From the NCBI RefSeq assembly GCF_040954645.1, contig NC_092811.1, positions 119,113,343-119,177,342 of the forward strand: a DNA stretch of 64,000 nucleotides, given 5' to 3'. The notes beneath the pieces are model-generated. The model worked only from the letters and a program-made list of their open reading frames with translations. It had not been told where the DNA came from and did not search any database. Of the stretch, positions 46,270 to 56,335 are shown piece by piece. This DNA comes from Diabrotica undecimpunctata. Its lineage: Eukaryota > Arthropoda > Insecta > Coleoptera > Chrysomelidae. Numbering within the stretch: the stretch's first letter is position 1; each line of letters opens with the position of its first letter. The translations under genes were made by a program, and so were the position numbers.

Positions 46270-48090
46270 TACAGGGTGTGCCAACAAATAGTGCGTTCCT
46301 TAACGATATAGGCTGATTGCAGCATTGAAAACAAAAAAGCCTTAACATTATAGCCTTATAACATTTTTTTATAAAGTCAACCGTTTTCAAAAAAATAATT
46401 ATTAATTTTTATAAATTTTAATCCATTTGAATATTATTCACAGAAAAGCAAATACAGCCGGCAACGTTGCGCTCCTTGTTATCCTTCGTTCTTCTTCTTC
46501 TTCTTAACATGCCATACACCAAAGTGCGTAGGCGACTATCTCATTACTAGAATTCTGTTCTTGGCGACGTGACACAGCTCGTCTGTATTGTGTATTCCTG
46601 TCCATTCTTTAATATTTCTTAACCAGGATAATTGTTTGCGCCCAGCTCCTCTCCTACCTTCGATCTTTCCTTGTAGGATTAACTGTGGTATTTCATATTT
46701 TGCTCCTCTCAATATGTGCCCAAGGTAACCAATCTTGCGTTTTTTAATTAATTCAAAGAGTTCTCTTTCCATGCCGGCTCTCTTAAGGACGTCATCGTTT
46801 CGAACTCTATCCGCCCAAGGTATGCGCATCATTCTTATTAATGACCACATTTCAAATGCTTCAAGTTTGTTGATAGATGTTTGATATCAAGATATGTAGC
46901 ACTTGACCATTCTGTAGCGTATTTCGAAATTTAGGTTTTGATTACATGGGAGCGGTCTGAATTTCACAAAAGCTTGTCTTGCCATTTGTATTTGGGTTTT
47001 TATCTCTTGTTGTGGATCTGATTGGTCATTGATTGTGGTGCCAAGGTATTTAAAAGTTTTCACGCGTTTTATGCGATCGTCACCTATGCATATTATCGGG
47101 TTTTTTGGAGGGTTTCTGCTAATGACCATATATTTCGTTTTCAAAATGTTGATTTTGAGGCCATATTTTTTACCTATGCTATTCACCCTATCAAGTAATA
47201 ACTGCTGATCTTCCAAATTATCAGTTATAATCACTGTGTAGTCCGCATAGCGTAGGTTGCTAATTGGTATGCCGTTCACCTTAATGCCTAATTCCGTGTC
47301 TTCTAATGCTTCCGCAAATATATTTTCAACATATAAATTAAAAAGCATCGGAGAGAGTATGCAGCCTTGGCGAACACCTTTCCGGATTTCAAATTCATCC
47401 GTATATTGGTCTTGATCAATCCTCACCTTTGCCATTTGGTTCCAGTATAGATTCTGAATAATTCTGATCTCCTTCTGGTCAATGTTGGCCCTATGTAGTA
47501 GTTCCATCATGATATCATGTTTAACATTGTCAAATGCCTTTTCGTAGTCGATGAAGGTGAAGTAGACATCTTTTTGTTGATCTAAACAGTTTTGTATTAA
47601 GGTGTTCAAACATAAAATTGCCTCTCTTGTTCCTAGTCCTCCCTTAAAACCGAATTGTGTTGACCCGCTATCCTTCGTTAATTACTGTAAATCAGCTATC
47701 ATGAATCATCGATCGTTAGGCATAACATGTATTGATACTGATAACAGTGATAGAGAAAAAGCATATTTGTTTTTATTAAATATTTAATAATTATGGTTTG
47801 AATACTGTTTTTAGTTACATAAAAACTTATTATTACAATAAATGTTCGAAGAGGCCACCATTTGCACAGATACATGCATTTATTCGACGAATCCAATTAT
47901 TCTTAATATTTAAGTATGTAAATTATGTCGGAATATTTCAGCAGCATCAAAAATTCGATGTCGCAATTAAGCTTCTGTTTTAATTTCATCCTGGTTATCG
48001 TATACTAATGATTTTAGATGTCTTCAAAAATAAAAGTTCATAACATTGCATTCTGGCTTTCTGGATATTCTCTTTGCCTTTTTCTTTATG
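46270..48090 (-). mobile_element. degenerate Tc1/mariner-superfamily element split by a LINE
   Basis: The left end TACAGGGTGTGCC at 46270 matches the MITE end at 9265. Beyond the LINE insert, minus-strand traces of transposase C-terminus remain: RINACICANGGLFEHL near 47840-47890, and a decayed catalytic block near 48060-48085. The right end was not found. Confidence 0.6.
46491..47668 (-). mobile_element. RTE-type retrotransposon, 5'-truncated, (GAA)n tail, 11-bp TSD
   Basis: 1,178 bp between TATCCTTCGTT copies at 46480-46490 and 47669-47679. The 240-codon frame 46887-47609 has FTFIDYEKAFDNVKHDIMM, IRKGVRQGCILSPMLFN, SNLRYADYTVIITDN (YADD changed to YADY), GLKINILKTKYMV and TFKYLGTTIND. The C-terminal frame 46536-46850 has RKIGYLGHILRGAKY and GKIEGRRGAGRKQ. 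It ends in GAAGAAGAAGAAG. Confidence 0.95.
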
Positions 48091-48656
48091 CCAGGTCGTT
48101 ATTCCTAAATAAATTGCTCATCACATATAAAAGCATACGCTTAAACACAAAAACGTGCTAAAAGAAAACTTTATGAATAGGTTGAAGCCATTTTAAAGAA
48201 CTACTCAATGGAAGCAATGAAAATCTTAAGCTAACAATAAAGTTAGCCAAATGTGTTGCCATTAAGCTATTTATAATTACTTACTCCGCTTTTCTGTTCT
48301 TCAATTAATAAAACTACCCCTACCTAATAGATCGAAATCAATAGAGGCTCTATTTTTGTCCCCCTATGTAAACAGCTGCTCCAAGAAAATTACTTAATTC
48401 AACTAAATCTCTTTCTATTTCACAAACCTCGCATTCTCTTTAATCGATATAAAGACAAAAAATATAAAAGGATTTTGTAAATATCTTAACAAAAACAAAC
48501 AAATCCATAGACTGCTACACTATAATTAGATCAAATATTTACTCGGAAAAGTGTTTCCGGAAACTAAAAGAATTATTTGTTTTTCAACGTTTGCGAGAAA
48601 AACAGTTTTTTAGATTAAAAATAGAAACGAAATTTATTATTTTTTTTACTTCATAA
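48091..48656. other. unassigned region
   Basis: AT-rich with no recognised feature. Confidence 0.45.
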
Positions 48657-49631
48657 TCATGTTGTTAAATGAAAATCTAGTAATGTGGTTAACATTTGGG
48701 ATATACAAGGTATACGAGGGGGCATTACATCAACGTCGGATGTCTGGTCTTCAAGAGAATTTGTGTCATTAGTTGATGAATGCAGTCGTTTGACACCTGG
48801 TGCTTGTAATAATGTAGTTGCTTGAAGATTCTCAGAATTTGTATCAACTATTGTAGTTGTTGACAATGTTGATGAGAAATTATTTGATTGCGGCAATGAG
48901 GTTGTTTGTGTATTTGTGTTAGAACATTTGTTTGCTGTATGTTCAGGCTGTTTACAAAGGAAACACTACATACGATCTGTAGACAAGAATATTTTATATG
49001 CGATATTCTCATGCTGTATTAAAAGTGACGTCTGAAGCTCTTAGTTCTCAGTAGCTGAAATAACGTAGACTTGACGTCTGAAACTCATAATATGCGATTA
49101 CTCATCTCCTGGGATACCTGCCTTTCTATGCCTTTCTATGACCTCATTGGCTATGGATGGACAGACATTTGATATTAATATTCTCTTAGCTGGAGAAATT
49201 AGTCTTCTTATACTTAGCTCAACGGAATTTACAGTTACAGTGGAATGCTCTAATATAAGCTGGTCTACAGGTTCGGTTCTTGATAAGTAGATACACATTC
49301 GGTTGTTTGATATTTTCGATGCAAAATAAACATTTTTGGGATTAACGATGTTTCCAACTGCTTTAACGTAGTCCAATAACACAAGATTAAGATGAGAATG
49401 TATGATAATTGCTTGTTCTTTTTTTGGAAAAATAGGTTTAGGTCTTGTTTTGGCTGCAGCAACGTGTGAAGTTGTAGGTGTATTGTTTTCTCTGTCATTC
49501 TTTAACATTATTGATTTAATTACGTTTGAAGTAGTTTGTTCAATTTTGTTGCCCTTGTAGTCAAAAGCAACAGGTTTAGGATTATTCATAATGGTTGTAA
49601 TTATTGGCCAGTATCTAGATAACAACAACAC
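48657..49631 (-). pseudogene. LINE ORF1 (Jockey-type Gag) with CCHC knuckle
   Basis: The first segment 49631-49098 (177 codons) includes TTSHVAAAKTRPKPIFPKK, the conserved block HSHLNLVLLDYVKAVGN, SKISNNRMCIYLS, and SIRRLISPAKRILISNVCPS. A frameshift near 49095 leads to CFLCKQPEHTANKC, a C-x2-C-x4-H-x4-C nucleocapsid-type knuckle near 48945, then a serine/threonine-rich tail to 48657. RNA-binding ORF1 of Jockey-group LINEs. ORF2 is absent. Confidence 0.8.
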
Positions 49632-49703
49632 ACCATGTTGTATTACTGGTTGCCTATAAAATTGGCGTAAAGCGAAAGGCGATTTGAAATATATTAGTGT
49701 TTC

Positions 49704-49750
49704 ACCATGATACTATAACTAACATGTTATATTAGTTATAGTATCATGGT
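49704..49750. repeat. hairpin with 19-bp perfect arms
   Basis: ACCATGATACTATAACTAA at 49704-49722 and its inverse at 49732-49750 with a 9-nt loop. Similarity extends outward imperfectly (AGTGTTTC against GTTTCACT). Confidence 0.92.
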
Positions 49751-49763
49751 GTTTCACTAATGA

Positions 49764-50563
49764 GCACAAACAAGTTCAAATATAAACAAAATAAACAGTT
49801 CAATGTTACAATTATAGTCAGATATTAAATAATACCTTTACGCTTACTCGTAGGCAAGAGTTAACAGCAGTTTCCAATACACTACACCTTTATGTTTATA
49901 TGTCCAAAATTTAGTAAATTTACAATCCAAATATTCACTTTAAAACTTAAATACCAATTCTCGACATACAGAACGAACTTCACACGTTCAGACACCTAGG
50001 ATCAAATCCACTATTGGTTTAGTTTTTACAAAATAATGATAAAACACCAAAAACTTTATAAATTAAAAATAATGATAAATAAAAAAGTTCAAACATGTGA
50101 CCAAACTGAGTTCAAAATGTTTTTGATTTCGAATAAAAAATGTAAAAAAAGGTGAACAAAAAAAGTTTAATGTGAAAGAAAAACACATTTTAATTGTCTC
50201 TGCGGTAGTTGTATTTTTATTTGGCTCTACATTTCTGTGGAATTTATTTTAAGCAGAATATTGTTTTTAGCAGTTCTATGTTAAAATAAAACAGTAGTAA
50301 TTAAAGATGTATTTTATTTGAAACATGAGGGACTTATTATTTGGAATTAAAGTTTATCTGTCTTAAAATTAGGCCTCTTAAGGCTGAATTTCAGGACCAA
50401 GAAGTGATTGTATTTGATAACTCGACATTAGGTTTTTTACATTCAGTATATTTATAAATTATTTTTGTTTCAGTCACAGAAAAGGAAATACGACAATGGT
50501 AAGTAAAACAAAGCAATATGTTCAATAAGTTTATTGTGGCTACATGGTATACATGGCTACACT
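49764..50563. other. unassigned region
   Basis: AT-rich with no recognised gene or repeat. Confidence 0.45.
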
Positions 50564-50856
50564 CATCCATACTGTGGCGCACCCAGGGGGGAGGTTTTGG
50601 AGGTTAAACCCCCCCCCAGGGCATATAAAGTAAACAATATATAAAGAATAGTAGGAAAATGTACCTTATGTCTTTCACACATAATACAAAAAAATCCAAA
50701 ACTCTGATTGAATAATTAAATTACCACTTTAAATAAGTAGAACACAATAATTATTGTATTATTGTATTAATACACAATAATTCATAATATTTTTCATTAT
50801 ATTTAGATATCGATACCTAATATTAGGCTTATGAAAAAGTAGACAGAACGAGTCTG

Positions 50857-51389
50857 TTGCGAGTAGCATGCGCCTACAGGACTGTATCTGCGGCGGCCTT
50901 GTGGACTATCACGGGTTGTATTCCTCTGCATGTGTTAGCAGTAGAAAGGAGACATCTCTATGGGAGAAGAAAGCATACAGCTATAACAGCTATAAAAAAA
51001 AGAAGAAAGGGAAAGATCAATGGAAAGATGGCAAGAAGAGTGGAACAACAAGGAAGATGTTGCTCAGTGGACAAAGATGCTGATCCCGAGCCTAAGGGAC
51101 TGGGTAGATTGTCTGTTTTAGGGCGTATCTTGATGGGTTCAGAAAGACAGATACAGATAAATACCTATACTGCGAATACTCCGACATTGTTACTCACACA
51201 ATGCTGGAGTGTAATAGATGTACAGTGGAAAGAAACAGAATGTATAAAGAAATAGGTATGAACCCTGTGACTGTAAGAGAGATGATCGTGAAAATGACGG
51301 GAAATACGGAGGGATGGAATAGTGTTCACAATTACATCCAAGCAGTCATAAAAAAGAAAGAAGAAGAAGAGAAACACCAACCGAGCTAA
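50857..51389 (+). pseudogene. R1-like LINE C-terminal fragment
   Basis: The first frame reads LRVACAYRTVSAAALWTITG and PLHVLAVERRHLYGRRKH. The second, after a frameshift, reads KYLYCEYSDIVTHTMLECN, EIGMNPVTVREMIVKMTG and YIQAVIKKKEEEEK. This pattern (a CAYRTVS block, a histidine/cysteine region, a basic-acidic end) is that of the post-RT region in R1-type LINEs. Confidence 0.75.
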
Positions 51390-51405
51390 CGACAGAGATA
51401 AGATC

Positions 51406-52658
51406 TAATTACTATTTTAATGGAAATAAGTCGTAATTGAAGGTTAAAATAAGTTTATTGACGTTTGAATTTTTGATCTTTGATCTTGCACTGATAACTT
51501 CATCGACCTAGAAAAGGCGTATGATACAGTTCCAAGACTTAAATTGTGGCAAGCTTAACAACAACTCGACATTACCTTTTAGGAATAATCACAGAAGTAT
51601 ACTGGGATAACACTACTTACCTAAAAATCGGATATAGGCTATCAGAGCCAATAAAAGTAACTAAAGGACTAAACCAAGGATGCAATATGTCACCCTTACT
51701 GTTTAATTTATATATTGAGACAGCCCTCCAAAATTGGAAAAACCCCTGCCAGGGAATGGGGATCCCCATAGGAAATGACGTACTGTTCTTCCTGAACTTT
51801 GCGGATGACCAAGTCATCCTAGCTCAAGATTCTTATGATCTAGAATTTATGATAAAGCGTTATAGAGAGAATATTTAAAATGATGGTTACAAGTCAGCAT
51901 GAAGAAAACATAATATTTACTTAGTTATCAATTTAGATGCAAGGTTTGAAGTGTTGATAGACGAGGACGTGGAAATCAAACAAGTGGCAAAATTTAAATA
52001 TTTAGGTCTACTCATTGATAAGAACAGCTTGGGAGAAACCGAAATTAAACACAAATTAATCAGGGACGTAAAATTGTAGGATGTCTGAACTCCTTATGGT
52101 GGGATCACAACATTTCCAAAAGGAACAACAAAAGAATAGGGCAAAAAATGGTTGAATCAGTTCTTTGTTATGGCTCTGAAGTATGGACAATTAATGTAGA
52201 CCTGAAGAGAAGATTGTTGGCAGTTGAAATGGATAATTTGAGAAGAAGTGCTAGAACATCACGGCAGGAAAGGAAGACCAACGGATCTATAAGAAATAAC
52301 ATGAATGCTACAGAAACGGTCATTGACAGAATAGAAAGAAGAGGTTTAAAATGGTTTGGACATCTATTGAGAATACCTGACGAACGTTGGCCCCAAAAAC
52401 TTCACAAATGGAAGCCCCCTGGAAGAAGAAAAAGAGGTAGACCTCGACGCTCATGGAATGAAGGAATTAGAAGAGCGATGGAATCGAGAGGTTTGGAGGA
52501 GGAGCATACATTGGACTGGGAGGATTGGCGGAGGAGAACGGGAATACGGCTATAGCCGTCTTCAAAATGTATTGTATTTACAAGTTGGATTTATTTCAAA
52601 CGTCAATAACCTTATTAAAACCTTCAATTGTGGCTTATTCCCATTAAAATAGTAATTA
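51406..52658. repeat. inverted repeat pair of about 65 bp flanking an RTE copy
   Basis: The arms are 51406-51471 and 52595-52658 inverted. They share TAATTACTATTTTAATGG, CAATTGAAGGTT (or close) and TTATTGACGTTTGAA. The sequence TTCAAACGTCAATAA at the inner edge resembles a decayed GAAACGTC, as in the hammerhead-like family elsewhere, but no CTGATGA is retained. Confidence 0.75.
51500..52556 (+). mobile_element. RTE-type retrotransposon relic
   Basis: Reads DLEKAYDTVPRLKLWQA, then in the frame 51546-51878 EPIKVTKGLNQGCNMSPLLF and FFLNFADDQVILAQD (FADD intact), a thumb FKYLGLLIDKN in another frame, and the open frame 52148-52555 with MVESVLCYGSEVWTIN, RRGLKWFGHLLRIPDERWP and PGRRKRGRPRRSWNEG. 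The C-terminus is closely related to the fragment at 16709-17096. Three or more frameshifts. Confidence 0.88.
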
Positions 52659-52997
52659 CTTTAAAATGCCACAAGAAAATAGCTTCAGAACAATATATAA
52701 GATCTAGATAAGAGAAGGGAGTGTTCCAAAAATGTCGTCAGCCTTACAGTGGCCACCCCACTTTCGGAGTACGGTACGTGCGACAGTCAACTGCGCACAA
52801 GTAAGAGAGGGTGGTTTTAGTTGGTAGGCAGGATAATAGATACCTGAATGCATAGCGGTTTGGCACCGCTATCTTCAGTACTTTAAATTAAACCAAAACC
52901 TAAATTTTAGGAACTCAAAATAGAGGTAGGTAGCATAAAAAAATTTCAAACCCCCCCCCCCCCTAAGACAAATTCTGGGTGCGCCACTGCATCCATA

Positions 52998-53473
52998 TCT
53001 AAACAACACTGTGCAAAATACCTACCTGCGTATTTTTTTTGATACACAAATATAGTCCAACAACTAATTCAAGAGGATGACTCACTGTGAGGACTCAAAT
53101 TTTTGACCGTCAACTGTTGGGAAGTTCAACAATACCAGCGGCATCCTTATTTCCTTATTTTTTCAGAATTAAATTAGTTTATTAGAAATTAGTTTTATAG
53201 TGTTGGATAATGCATCTTAGCACAGCCAGCACAGACTGATCTAAAATCTGTCATGCAGACTTGACTACGAAAAAAAAAGTAATTCCATTTACAGAGGATT
53301 TGATTATAGCAAAATTAATGACAATAATCAAGAAATATCTTAGTATATATCGTCAATATGCTCTTGATTCAATAGCTAAACTTCATGGTATATCTGGCCC
53401 AAAGATCGTAACGTTAATATTGACAATGTTGAACGTCTATTACAAACCAGTATGGAGAAAGCTGGCTTACTCT
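52998..53473. other. unassigned, short open frame
   Basis: A plus-strand frame from 53261 (MTTKKKVIPFTEDLIIAK) runs into the LINE inserted at 53487 and would stop shortly after the other TSD copy. No family recognised. Confidence 0.35.
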
Positions 53474-53486
53474 AAAGGACCGGTAT

Positions 53487-55505
53487 CTTCTTCTTCTTAT
53501 GGTGCCCTATCCAATTAGTGGATGTTGGCGACAATTCTGGCATACTCCTCTCGGTCTTGTGTGGCTCTAAAGAGTGCATGGGCATCGAGGTTTGTCCAAT
53601 CCCTTATGTTTTTAAGCCATGAGTATTTCTTTCTTCTGATGCCCCGTTTTCCTTCTATCTTCCCTTCCATAATAAGCTTTAGAACTGGTACTTGGAATTT
53701 CGAAATATATGACCCAGATAAGCAGTTTTTCTTCTTTTTATTATTGGCAGCAATTCTCGTTCTCCGCTTATTCGATTTAATACTTCGAAATTTGTTGTGT
53801 GATCTGTCCAGGGAATTTTAAGCTGTCTTCTAAATACCCACATTTCAAAGGCCTCCAATCAGATCATCACATTGGACTTTATGGTCCAAGTTTCTACACC
53901 ATATAGCAGTATGGAGTAAATGTAACATTTTACAAAGCGATATCGAAGCGTTAAGTTAAGGCTGCTGTTGCTTAGCAAGGTTTTCATTAGTAAATGCTGT
54001 TCTGGCTTGCTCAATCCTGCTACGTATCTCTATGTCTGGATCTAGATCTTCAGTTATCCAACTACCGAGATATCTGAACTTGGGGACCTTTTGGATGTTC
54101 TTATTGTTTACTCTTATATTTAATTGCAGATTTCGTGTTCTACTAACCACCATTACCTTCGTCTTGTCTATATTAATCTTCAAGCCCAGTCGTTCTCCTT
54201 CAGTGTTTATTCTATCTATTAGTCGTTGTAGCGCTTCTTGGCTATCAGCTATTATGACTGTATCATCTGTATCATCAGCATAGCGAAGATTACTAATAGT
54301 CTGTCCGTTGATTTTGATTCCATCTTCAGTGTCACTTAAGGCTCTATCGAAAATCGTTTCAGAATAAAGATTAAAAAGGAGGGGTGACAGAACACAACCC
54401 TGTCGTACACCTTTTTCGATTGAGAAATATGATGTAGATTCCAGTCCTACTCTCACAGACGCCACTTGATTCATATAAAGGTTCTTTATGATTTTAAGGT
54501 CGTTCCCATCTATCGAACGTTCCTGGAGCAATCTTGCTAATTCTGAATGATTAACACAATCGAACGCTTTCAAGTAATCTATAAAGCATAGGAAGACATC
54601 TTTTTACTGATCACTGCGTTACTGAAGAAGAACACTTAAGCTATAAAGTGCTTCTCTTGTGCCAAATCCTTGTCTGAAACCGAACTGTGTGGGGCTAATG
54701 TCTCTTTCACATCTGTTGTATATTCTTGTGTGAATTATCTTTAAGAAGAGTTTTAGGACCTGGCTCAATAAGCTGATCATTTGGAATTGGTCGCAACTAT
54801 TAGCGTTTGGCTTTTTTGGGATTGGTATAAAGGTTGATTGAAGCCAATCCTGTGGTATTTGACCGGACCCATAAATGTCATTAAAAAGATCTACCAAGGC
54901 GTCTATATTGTCTTCACTCAACATTGTTAGAACCTTTATGTATATGTCGTCTGGGCCTGGTGCTTTTCCCCATTTGCTCTATTTGATTGCCCTTACAACT
55001 TCTGACTTCAATATTTTGGGAGAGGGTTCACTTTTATATTCACTTTCAGAGTTTCTTCTAGTGTTGTCTGAGTATAGTTGCTGTGTGTAGTTTCTCCAAT
55101 GTTGAAGTAGATCCTTGGGATCAGTAATTAATTTATTGTCCTTCACAATACTGTTAAAACTGCAAGGTTTTGTATGACCTGCCACTGCTTTAACGAGTTT
55201 ATGTATGTTAAAGTGGTCATGTTTTTCTTCCAATTCCTCCATTTCTGCACATCGTCTAGCAGCCACTGTTCTTTAGCTTTGCGACACTCTTTTCGTATTT
55301 GTCGGTTAATCTGCTGATGTTTGGTTCGGTCTTTGTTTTTAAATGATCTGCGGGCATCCATCATTGATAATATTTTGTCAGTTATCAAATTCTTCTTTTT
55401 GTACTTTTGGGAAGCGATCAAAGACTTGGTGGTGGTTACGATAGCTTTTTTATTACAATTCCATTTGTCTTCTATACGGGCCGGTTGTTTAGATCTTGCG
55501 GTGAT
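53487..55505 (-). mobile_element. RTE-type retrotransposon, 2.0 kb, (GAA)n tail, 13-bp TSD
   Basis: Flanked by AAAGGACCGGTAT (53474-53486) and AAAGGACCGCTAT (55506-55518). Minus strand from 55505: the basic linker region (SMMDARRSFKNKDRTKHQQI), EEKHDHFNIHKLVKAVAG, RT start IYGSGQIPQDWLQSTFIPI, TQFGFRQGFGTREALYS, the 205-codon frame 53956-54573 with IEKGVRQGCVLSPLLFNL and SNLRYADDT, then a repeated DDT before VIIADS, GLKINIDKTKVMV and FRYLGSWIT. The C-terminal part (TAYLGHIFR, GKIEGKRGIRRKK) is in other frames. The endonuclease is missing. Confidence 0.95.
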
Positions 55506-55518
55506 AAAGGACCGCTAT

Positions 55519-56257
55519 AACTTATAGAAATGTAATGGGAACTGTTATAATATTTTGAACTGATATTATTTTGATTTTCTTATCAGTAACCGACATATTT
55601 ATTAGTATATGTATGTATCACCCTTCTGATTTTCTTCTTATAGAAGTTACTACTATAGTTAATCTCACAACATTATCATTATTTACAAGCATTATTGCCA
55701 CACCAATACATTTCTAATACCGCCATGCGACATTTTTTCCAAAAACTGTATTTTTCATGTTGCAAATTTCCTGTTACATTCAAATTTTATATTTATTTAT
55801 AACACATTTCCGCTGTGAATTCGGGTCCGATTTTGAGCTTGTATTTTTTATGCGTGAAAAAGTTCTTTAATTTACGCAATGTCCTTCATCCTGCCATATC
55901 CTGTCAGATCATTTCCCATCAGGAAAGCTTTCGCGTTTTTAATGGTGCTCCATATTTTATTCGCAGACAAGATAGAACCAGGGGCGGCTTTTATATAAAT
56001 GCTTTAATGATTTGTATGTAAAATAGTGAAACATTTAGAAGTACGGAAGAAAAGGATCTCTTAGTTCCTAAACCATTGTAGAATTATTGGAAGTAGGTTA
56101 TATCATTTTTTATTAAGCAATTTTATGGCGTAGATATTACAGTTTGCGTTATTTCAGGGTATTTTGCAGGTCTCCATTTTTTCGGTAACCTATTCATTAC
56201 ATTTGTAATCGGTAAGAAGTTTGTTAATCTGGGTGCCTTAGTTTTTTTTTAATTAAT
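55519..56257. other. unassigned region
   Basis: No recognised feature; short open frames without motifs. Confidence 0.45.
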
Positions 56258-56269
56258 ATTTCTTTACAA

Positions 56270-56323
56270 GAATTGCCATGCTAGTAGCCAACATTCATAA
56301 CTGATAGGCACCACAAGAAGAAG
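56270..56323 (+). mobile_element. 54-bp RTE-type tail insertion with 12-bp TSD
   Basis: Codes LVANIHN then, past stops, APQEE, the end of the GAA-tailed family (compare the minus-strand end near 53500), and terminates in AAGAAGAAG. ATTTCTTTACAA is duplicated at 56258-56269 and 56324-56335. Confidence 0.9.
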
Positions 56324-56335
56324 ATTTCTTTACAA

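Larger units (their letters stand above)
50572..52989. mobile_element. hAT-ended composite element, 8-bp TSD
   Basis: The ends CTGTGGCGCACCCAG (50572) and CTGGGTGCGCCACTG (52975-52989) are inverted repeats followed inward by C- or G-rich runs. CATCCATA is duplicated at 50564-50571 and 52990-52997. No hAT transposase is inside. The interior instead holds an R1-like tail, an inverted repeat pair and an RTE-type copy, so this is either a non-autonomous element that collected insertions or one that transduced them. Confidence 0.88.

Noticed and set aside
53261..53518. 85-codon frame starting MTTKKKVIPF as a host gene
   Set aside because: It runs into the LINE tail and no family is recognised; the frame in the pre-insertion sequence ends within a few codons.
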